Source: Leptospira weilii
GTDB lineage: Bacteria > Spirochaetota > Leptospiria > Leptospirales > Leptospiraceae
Length of the DNA stretch: 10,000 nt
Assembly: GCF_006874765.1 (NCBI RefSeq)
Contig: NZ_CP040840.1
Span: 880,001-890,000 of the forward strand
Direction: 5' to 3'
Shown: one piece after another, positions 1 through 10,000 of the stretch
Layout of the letters: every line of letters starts with the position of its first letter
Numbering within the stretch: the stretch's first letter is position 1
Position numbers and translations under genes: made by a program
Notes under the pieces: generated by a model
Seen by the model: only the letters and a program-made list of their open reading frames with translations
Told to the model about the DNA's origin: nothing
The model's database searches: none

Positions 1-141
1 GTTATCGGAAGATTCAGAATCTTGGGATTCCTGCCCGGCACTTTCTTCTTCGACTGAACCGGTGGTTTCGGAATCGTTTTGACTGTAGTTATTATTTTGG
101 TTGTGGTGTTTGTTTTTATTGTCTCGTCTTGCTGTTGCCAT
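1..141 (-). CDS. N-terminus of a low-complexity protein, cut by the window edge
   Basis: Reading leftward from an ATG at 139-141, 47 codons stay open to the edge of the window. The peptide begins MATARRDNKNKHHNQNNN, then turns acidic and Ser/Glu-rich. It is therefore a disordered basic/Asn-rich head followed by an acidic stretch, with no folded domain visible. No Shine-Dalgarno sequence sits before the ATG, and the frame stays open for some distance upstream, so the true start could be earlier. Heads of this kind occur on RNA-binding proteins, for example the N-terminal extensions of some Rho factors, but nothing here proves that identity. It lies downstream of the Fis-type regulator on the same strand, with 143 bases between them. 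Confidence 0.55.
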   Translation of the reverse strand, partial: MATARRDNKNKHHNQNNNYSQNDSETTGSVEEESAGQESQDSESSDN

Positions 142-149
142 ATTAGGAG

Positions 150-213
<64 letters not shown>

Positions 214-224
214 GAGAAGAGATC

Positions 225-243
225 GGTTAGATCGGCTCTAACC
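225..243 (-). terminator. Stem-loop between the regulator gene and the next gene
   Basis: A perfect 7-bp inverted repeat, GGTTAGA/TCTAACC, with a 5-base loop lies 42 bases past the regulator's stop codon. On the minus strand it is followed by GATCTCTTCTCC, which is pyrimidine-rich but not a clean U-run. It could be a weak terminator for the regulator or a leader structure of the gene starting at 141. Confidence 0.35.
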
Positions 244-245
244 AT

Positions 246-275
246 GAGATAACGATTGTAAGCGGAAGCTGTCAA
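246..275 (-). promoter_or_regulatory. Possible sigma-70 promoter for the gene starting at 141
   Basis: On the minus strand a consensus -35 hexamer TTGACA (275 to 270) is followed 18 bases later by TATCTC (251 to 246), a poor -10 match. The placement, just past the regulator's stop and upstream of the gene at 141, is sensible, but the weak -10 keeps confidence low. The stem-loop at 225-243 would lie in the resulting leader. Confidence 0.25.
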
Positions 276-284
276 CGAAATTAT

Positions 285-1451
<1,167 letters not shown>

Positions 1452-1606
1452 GAAAAATGGTCGTTTCCAAGTGCCGATTTGGCGTCAGAATACTCTTATT
1501 TTCCGGTCTGCAAGAAAATTCCTCTCTTTTTTAAGATCCGAAAGCGACTTTCAGGATGTTTATAGTTATCGATCAACAAGTCGCTTCGCCCATTAAGATT
1601 CCGGAT

Positions 1607-1676
1607 TGGAATTTGTGGTTGGAGTTCCCACAAATTTTAAAATGGGCGATTCTGAATTCTTGCGGGAGTTCCCACA
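1607..1676. repeat. Two GGAGTTCCCACA palindromic repeats
   Basis: The 12-mer GGAGTTCCCACA occurs at 1621-1632 and 1665-1676. The first copy sits in a 9-bp perfect inverted repeat, AATTTGTGG/CCACAAATT, at 1610-1636 with a 9-base loop. The second forms TGcGGGA-gt-TCCCaCA, an 8-bp near-palindrome at 1661-1676. A relative (TTGTAGGAACTACGACAA) lies at 5695-5712. They look like a dispersed small repeat family of intergenic DNA; function is unknown. Confidence 0.6.
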
Positions 1677-1742
1677 TTTTTTTGATGAAAAACTTTTTTT
1701 AGGGAAACCTTACTTTGGTTTGGCCCCGTTTCATAGCATGTT

Positions 1743-1833
1743 TGAGATAGACTACATAATAGATGTCCGAAATTCTGCGTTTAACGCGGAATTTATGCTC
1801 AAATTAACGATACTCTATTTTATAGAAATCAGT
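1743..1833 (-). repeat. 91-bp palindromic MITE-like element, copy 1
   Basis: Read on the minus strand, this segment aligns with 6209-6299 on the plus strand with about 10 mismatches and 3 single-base gaps over roughly 82 bases (counted by eye). It folds on itself. The outer arms pair around an AATAGA core: CTATAAAATAGA at one end, CTACATAATAGA at the other. The centre, 1770-1794, is a near-perfect hairpin in which AAATTC pairs with GAATTT and GCGTT with AACGC. It has no coding capacity. Its outer end on the 1743 side is more decayed than in copy 2. It looks like a small non-autonomous palindromic element or REP-type sequence. Confidence 0.7.
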
Positions 1834-1852
1834 CGTATTTTTTAACCTAATC

Positions 1853-1876
1853 TAACGTGAGCAGGGTCGTAAGAAA
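1853..1876 (+). repeat. 24-bp dispersed repeat, copy 1
   Basis: The stretch TAACGTGAGCAGGGTCGTAA followed by GAAA recurs at 7931-7954 with one change (T to C at its sixth base). Both copies lie in intergenic DNA on the same strand, 6.1 kb apart. Here it sits 20 bases past the 91-bp element. The GCAGGGT part can pair with AACCCGC at 1881-1887 to make a small hairpin. Confidence 0.6.
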
Positions 1877-1920
1877 ATAAGAACCCGCCTCAAATTCGAA
1901 AACGGATTTTGAGCTTACGA

Positions 1921-1937
1921 TCAAAGTTTCGCTTTGA
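1921..1937 (-). terminator. Small hairpin past the dapL stop, possible weak terminator
   Basis: TCAAAG/CTTTGA forms a 6-bp stem with a 5-base loop, 3 bases past the dapL stop codon. A competing TTTGAG-c-CTCAAA pairing (1933-1945) overlaps the stop codon. No U-run follows on the minus strand, so termination here is doubtful. Confidence 0.25.
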
Positions 1938-1940
1938 GCC

Positions 1941-5476
<3,536 letters not shown>

Positions 5477-5694
5477 TTTACAAAACGATCAACGATTTTT
5501 TCCTTTGTGAAAAAAACTACGTTTTCGTGCAATTGAAAATGAACCGACAGGAATTTAGAAAAAAGGACTTTATTTGACGTAAACCTTTAAGAATGAAGCG
5601 GCTTGTTTCGGCAAGACAAAGCGGCAAAAGATGATTTTGCACGTTCTGAAGACCGGCTTCCCGTCCATTGTAAGCTCTTTTTATCGAGCAAATT

Positions 5695-5712
5695 TTGTAG
5701 GAACTACGACAA
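5695..5712. repeat. GGAACT-core small palindrome, third relative
   Basis: TTGTAGGAACTACGACAA contains GTAG-gaa-CTAC with outer TTGT/ACAA arms. Read on this strand it matches the reverse complement of the two repeats at 1621-1632 and 1665-1676 in the shape TTGT-purine-GGAACT-mC. It lies in intergenic DNA, as the others do. Confidence 0.5.
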
Positions 5713-5775
5713 GCTCTGTTTTCAAATTTTAGTTTACAAAGATATCGCCCGTTTTATAAATCGAAAACAACGAAG

Positions 5776-5805
5776 AAAGTATATTCTTACTTTAGAATAT
5801 ACTTT
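5776..5805 (-). terminator. 12-bp perfect hairpin, terminator of the lipoprotein gene
   Basis: AAAGTATATTCT (5776-5787) and AGAATATACTTT (5794-5805) pair perfectly around a 6-base loop, 19 bases past the lipoprotein stop. On the minus strand it is followed by CTTCGTTGTTTTCG, moderately U-rich. The stem is AT-rich, so strength is uncertain, but its length and place fit a terminator insulating the block that begins at 5476. Confidence 0.6.
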
Positions 5806-5824
5806 ATTAAAAAGAATTTAAAAA

Positions 5825-6085
5825 TCAGTATCCACCACCTCCGCCAGAACCGCCTCCGGATCCTCCTCCACCGCAAATTCCAAGAACTCCCAAATAGAGG
5901 GAATCGCATGCGTTCGCTGCGGAATTCGATGAGGTGCAGGACAAATAAGCGATCAGAGCGGATTGGCATTTTTTCTTATCGTCCTCTTTCTTAGCTTTGT
6001 CTTTGTCCAAACCATAGTTCGAGCAGGACGAGAAAGTCAGAAAGAATGTTAGAAACGAAATTCCTAAAAGAGTAAAAAGTTTCAC
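5825..6085 (-). CDS. Small lipoprotein with four evenly spaced cysteines and a Gly tail
   Basis: This 86-residue precursor starts at GTG (6083-6085), supported by AAGGAG with 8 bases spacing. Residues 1-20 are a lipoprotein signal (MKLF, hydrophobic core, then LTFSSC), with Cys21 as the likely acylated residue; FSSC fits the relaxed spirochaetal lipobox. Mature protein: a charged Lys/Asp linker (26-39), then cysteines at 40, 50, 60 and 71, that is CX9C then CX9C then CX10C, in what could be two helices joined by disulfides. A tail of almost pure Gly/Ser (72-85) ends in Tyr86. It would be anchored in the inner or outer membrane facing the periplasm or surface. I do not recognise a named family and no function is claimed. 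It appears monocistronic, with a hairpin terminator at 5776-5805. Confidence 0.8.
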   Translation of the reverse strand: MKLFTLLGISFLTFFLTFSSCSNYGLDKDKAKKEDDKKKCQSALIAYLSCTSSNSAANACDSLYLGVLGICGGGGSGGGSGGGGGY

Positions 6086-6093
6086 TTGTCATT

Positions 6094-6100
6094 CTCCTTT
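6094..6100 (-). promoter_or_regulatory. Ribosome binding site fixing the GTG start of the lipoprotein
   Basis: Minus-strand AAAGGAG lies 8 bases before the GTG at 6085. An ATG sits only one base past this site in another frame, so it is too close to be used; it may have misled other start calls. The GTG frame yields the signal peptide, which settles the choice. Confidence 0.75.
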
Positions 6101-6208
6101 TCAAAATCGAAAAGATTTTTCTCAAGTCGTAAAAGGATACCATCCAGCCGAAGAAAAGAAATAGAAAAAACAGTAAAATGGGAAATCTACGAATCGTTTT
6201 GCGGAATT

Positions 6209-6299
6209 ACTGACCCTATAAAATAGAGTACAGTTAATTTGAGCGTAAATCCCGTGTTTAGACGCAGAATTTTGGACATTCTATTCTGTAGAGATCAGT
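6209..6299 (+). repeat. 91-bp palindromic MITE-like element, copy 2
   Basis: The ends are inverted repeats of about 22 bases. The left end reads ACTGACCCTATAAAATAGAG. The right end, read back from 6299, reads ACTGATCTCTACAGAATAGA. A central AAATCCCGTGTTTAGACGC region pairs less well than in copy 1. It matches 1743-1833 in opposite orientation. No target-site duplication is visible. It carries no gene. Confidence 0.7.
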
Positions 6300-6394
6300 A
6301 AAGCGAGACTTAGACAGAAGTTGCGATAAATCTATGTCTGTCTTGCGATCGTTTGCGCGAACGGGCGCCTATTTTCGCTTTTAACTTTTGAAGT

Positions 6395-6423
6395 TTCATA
6401 GATTTTTGCGTACGTCGTATAAT
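6395..6423 (+). promoter_or_regulatory. Candidate promoter for the MBL-fold hydrolase gene
   Basis: A perfect -10 TATAAT (6418-6423) follows TTCATA (6395-6400, 4 of 6 matching the -35 consensus) after 17 bases. The predicted leader would be about 165 bases before the ATG at 6596. Placement and spacing are good, but such pairs arise by chance in AT-rich DNA. Confidence 0.4.
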
Positions 6424-6595
6424 CGTCTATATGAAGGGAAATTCTACGAATGTCGCCTAACTACAAAATAAACGCGTTTTGACGATATGCAAAACGAATC
6501 TTTTTGTTTTTATTTTTTTGAAAGAAGGTTCGCAGAACTTTCGAGGTTTTTGGAACCTGGTGAAAAACACGGGATCGAATTGTTGATTCAAACCT

Positions 6596-7654
<1,059 letters not shown>

Positions 7655-7725
7655 AATTTTATACTCTAAGTTTAAGCGAAGTTCATATGATAGGGTCTGG
7701 TCGATTGTAACTGAATTTCCAAGAT

Positions 7726-7754
7726 TTAAGACAATCGTCTTAATTTTTATTTTT
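7726..7754 (+). terminator. Rho-independent terminator of the MBL-fold hydrolase gene
   Basis: TTAAGAC-aatc-GTCTTAA is a perfect 7-bp stem with a 4-base loop, followed at once by TTTTTATTTTT. It lies 71 bases past the hydrolase stop and points in the same direction. The stem is AT-rich, but the U-run is strong. Confidence 0.75.
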
Positions 7755-7930
7755 AGAATTATTTTTGCTATTGTAACTTCCCGCTTTCTTGACTCCGTCA
7801 GGTCGGAAAATCATATATTGGACTATCGCATATCTAAGAAACATTTTGATTTGCGGGTGTCTCAGAAAATACAGCGGGTTTTTTCTATTAATCTTTCCGC
7901 GATTCTTAGAATCGTTTTCGTGTGATTAAA

Positions 7931-7954
7931 TAACGCGAGCAGGGTCGTAAGAAA
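7931..7954 (+). repeat. 24-bp dispersed repeat, copy 2
   Basis: TAACGCGAGCAGGGTCGTAA followed by GAAA matches 1853-1876 at 23 of 24 bases. It lies 51 bases before the tandem array. A weaker inverted relative (TAACGCGAG, then CGTGGAGAAA on the minus strand) occurs at about 8847-8867, on the far side of the array. Confidence 0.6.
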
Positions 7955-8005
7955 GTTTTGGCGAATAAGAAATTAAAGTATTACTCTCTAACATAATCAA
8001 CCCCA

Positions 8006-8560
8006 CAACGCGCCCCATAGGAAGCGTTGTGTTGAGTTTCTTCAACGCGCCCCATAGGAAGCGTTGTGTTGAGTTTCTTCAACGCGCCCCATAGGAAGCG
8101 TTGTGTTGAGTTTCTTCAACGCGCCCCATAGGAAGCGTTGTGTTGAGTTTCTTCAACGCGCCCCATAGGAAGCGTTGTGTTGAGTTTCTTCAACGCGCCC
8201 CATAGGAAGCGTTGTGTTGAGTTTCTTCAACGCGCCCCATAGGAAGCGTTGTGTTGAGTTTCTTCAACGCGCCCCATAGGAAGCGTTGTGTTGAGTTTCT
8301 TCAACGCGCCCCATAGGAAGCGTTGTGTTGAGTTTCTTCAACGCGCCCCATAGGAAGCGTTGTGTTGAGTTTCTTCAACGCGCCCCATAGGAAGCGTTGT
8401 GTTGAGTTTCTTCAACGCGCCCCATAGGAAGCGTTGTGTTGAGTTTCTTCAACGCGCCCTATAGGAAGCGTTGTGTTGAGTTTCTTCAACGCGCCCCATA
8501 GGAAGCGTTGTGTTGAGTTTCTTCAACGCGCCCCATAGGAAGCGTTGTGTTGAGTTTCTT
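8006..8560. repeat. 37-bp tandem repeat array, 15 full units
   Basis: Fifteen head-to-tail 37-base units start at 8006 and at every 37th base to 8524. They are identical except for one C-to-T change in the unit at 8450 (CCCCAT becomes CCCTAT). Each unit begins CAACGCGCCCCATAGGAAGC and ends GTTGTGTTGAGTTTCTT. CAACGC pairs with GCGTTG inside a unit. GTGTTGA pairs with TCAACGC across the unit boundary, so two mutually exclusive hairpins alternate along the array. The period is not a multiple of 3, and stop codons recur in every frame on both strands, so it is not coding. There are no variable spacers, hence no CRISPR. Near-identity points to recent expansion, as in the minisatellite (VNTR) loci used for Leptospira strain typing. 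Confidence 0.95.
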
Positions 8561-8628
8561 CAACGCGCCCTATCTCGCGACCCTTCGGGAGCGAGATTTG
8601 AGTTTAGGAAGCGTTGTGCCTGAGTTTT
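8561..8628. repeat. Sixteenth array unit, interrupted by a 32-base hairpin insert
   Basis: The array continues with CAACGCGCCCTAT (8561-8573), is interrupted by 32 bases (8574-8605), then resumes with AGGAAGCGTTGTG (8606-8618) and a diverged end, CCTGAGTTTT. The insert contains a stem of ATCTCGC/GCGAGAT (7 bp, including flanking bases) with an inner CCC-ttc-GGG. Its last bases, TTGAGTTT, copy the unit's own sequence. The T at position 11 of the unit is shared with the variant unit at 8450. Confidence 0.75.
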
Positions 8629-8648
8629 CCCTGGGGGAGAATAAACTT

Positions 8649-8675
8649 TATTTCGCTCTCTATGGTCGCGAAATA
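8649..8675. repeat. 8-bp perfect inverted repeat
   Basis: TATTTCGC (8649-8656) and GCGAAATA (8668-8675) pair perfectly around an 11-base loop. It lies just past the array in the convergent intergenic region and has no U-run on either side. The role is unknown. Confidence 0.5.
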
Positions 8676-8710
8676 GGTGAAAAGACTCGGGAGATTTTTC
8701 TCTATCAGAA

Positions 8711-8742
8711 AATGATACTTCTTGCAAGTAAAAAGTATCATT
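8711..8742. repeat. 10-bp perfect inverted repeat, possible terminator
   Basis: AATGATACTT (8711-8720) and AAGTATCATT (8733-8742) pair perfectly around a 12-base loop that itself contains the palindrome CTTGCAAG. On the minus strand the stem is followed by TTCTGATAG, a weak U-run, and lies about 170 bases past the ispG stop, so a back-up terminator for ispG is possible. Confidence 0.5.
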
Positions 8743-8888
8743 CTTGTCGGAACACTTGAAAAATATCAGTTTTTGATCTTATTATCCCAAAAGCCTTCTT
8801 AATTTGTGGGTGCCTATGGATCGCAACATAATAATCGCTTTCTCATTTTCTCCACGAACTCGCGTTAAATATATCCAGATCATTTTTT

Positions 8889-8905
8889 GTCGCGTAGCAT
8901 GCGAC
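8889..8905. terminator. Short hairpin next to the ispG stop
   Basis: GTCGC/GCGAC, 5 bp with a 7-base loop, lies 7 bases past the ispG stop. A T-rich tail (TTTATCTTT) follows on the plus strand, while on the minus strand, the direction of ispG, the tail is A-rich. It is therefore a poor terminator for ispG and better oriented for transcription arriving from the array side. Confidence 0.3.
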
Positions 8906-8912
8906 TTTATCT

Positions 8913-10000
<1,088 letters not shown>

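Larger units (their letters stand above)
1452..1940. other. Gene-free, repeat-rich spacer between the regulator and dapL
   Basis: These 489 bases carry no convincing gene. They hold two GGAGTTCCCACA palindromes (1607-1676), one copy of a 91-bp palindromic element (1743-1833), a 24-bp repeat shared with 7931-7954, and small hairpins just past the dapL stop. An open frame at about 1606-1845 (plus) starts at TTG and runs straight through the repeats, so I treat it as spurious. The 5' region of the regulator gene lies at the left end. Confidence 0.8.
5477..5824. other. Gene-free spacer upstream of the desaturase-like gene
   Basis: These 348 bases should contain the promoter of the desaturase-pyrB-DUF2203-dapL block, but I found no convincing -35/-10 pair on the minus strand. 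They hold a GGAACT-core palindrome (5695-5712), a repeated AAGCTCT flanking it (about 5672 and 5711), and a strong hairpin (5776-5805) serving the lipoprotein gene. An open frame on the plus strand (5603-5821) starts at TTG, shows no family features and runs through the hairpin, so I do not call it. Confidence 0.75.
6086..6595. other. Divergent gene-free region between the lipoprotein and the MBL-fold gene
   Basis: These 510 bases separate two divergent genes. They hold the lipoprotein's ribosome site and presumably its promoter (none convincing), the second 91-bp palindromic element (6209-6299), a 7-bp inverted repeat AGACAGA/TCTGTCT at 6312-6343, a near-repeat GGGAAAT-CTACGAAT at 6180-6193 and 6435-6450, and a promoter candidate for the plus-strand gene. 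An open frame from ATG at 6487 overlaps the MBL-fold gene's start in another frame and has no recognisable features. Confidence 0.75.
7655..8005. other. Gene-free stretch between the MBL-fold gene and the tandem array
   Basis: These 351 bases hold an intrinsic terminator (7726-7754) and the second 24-bp dispersed repeat (7931-7954). An open frame from 7635 to 7925 begins at GTG inside the end of the hydrolase gene, has no ribosome site, runs through the terminator and matches no family I know, so it is not called. Nothing else is recognisable. Confidence 0.75.

Noticed and set aside
1606..1845. 79-codon plus-strand open frame
   Set aside because: It starts at TTG without a ribosome site and consists of the GGAGTTCCCACA repeats and the 91-bp palindromic element, so its peptide is a translation of repeats.
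5603..5821. 72-codon plus-strand open frame
   Set aside because: TTG start, no family features, and it runs through the small palindrome and the 12-bp terminator hairpin.
8006..8560. CRISPR array
   Set aside because: The repeats are directly joined with an unvarying 37-base period. There are no unique spacers and no cas genes nearby.
8547..8759. 70-codon plus-strand open frame
   Set aside because: It is built from the end of the tandem array and the following inverted repeats; no ribosome site or domain.

Overview
The window looks like a chromosomal segment of a pathogenic-clade Leptospira. The evidence is moderate-to-low GC with long A/T runs, a direct LL-diaminopimelate aminotransferase (DapL), a large-type IspG with an extra central domain, a small spirochaetal lipoprotein, and sparse gene packing with many short palindromic intergenic repeats. 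The genus call is inference from remembered protein sequences; no search was run.

Layout. Positions 1-141 (minus) hold the N-terminus of a low-complexity protein that runs off the left edge. 285-1451 (minus) is a CBS-PAS-Fis-type regulator with a basic tail and no AAA+ ATPase. 1452-1940 is repeat-rich and gene-free. 1941-5476 is a tight minus-strand block, transcribed in the order fatty-acid-desaturase-like membrane protein, pyrB (aspartate carbamoyltransferase), DUF2203-family protein, dapL. A gene-free stretch with a strong hairpin then leads to a small Cys-patterned, Gly-tailed lipoprotein (5825-6085, minus). 6086-6595 is gene-free and carries the second copy of a 91-bp palindromic element. 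6596-7654 (plus) is an exported metallo-beta-lactamase-fold hydrolase resembling NAPE-phospholipase D. 7655-8912 is a 1.26-kb convergent intergenic region with an intrinsic terminator, 15 head-to-tail copies of a 37-bp hairpin-forming repeat, an interrupted 16th copy and several more inverted repeats. 8913-10000 (minus) is the C-terminal part of ispG, cut by the right edge.

The named enzymes are housekeeping: pyrimidines (pyrB), lysine and peptidoglycan diaminopimelate (dapL), and isoprenoids (ispG). They share no pathway, and the desaturase-pyrB-DUF2203-dapL group is best read as transcriptional linkage. The unusual content lies in three places: the repeat families (a 91-bp MITE-like palindrome in two opposite-facing copies, a 24-bp repeat in two direct copies, small GGAACT-core palindromes, and the 37-bp array), the lipoprotein's evenly spaced cysteines, and the single-stop-codon junction between pyrB and DUF2203. 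I see no convincing new defence or secretion system.
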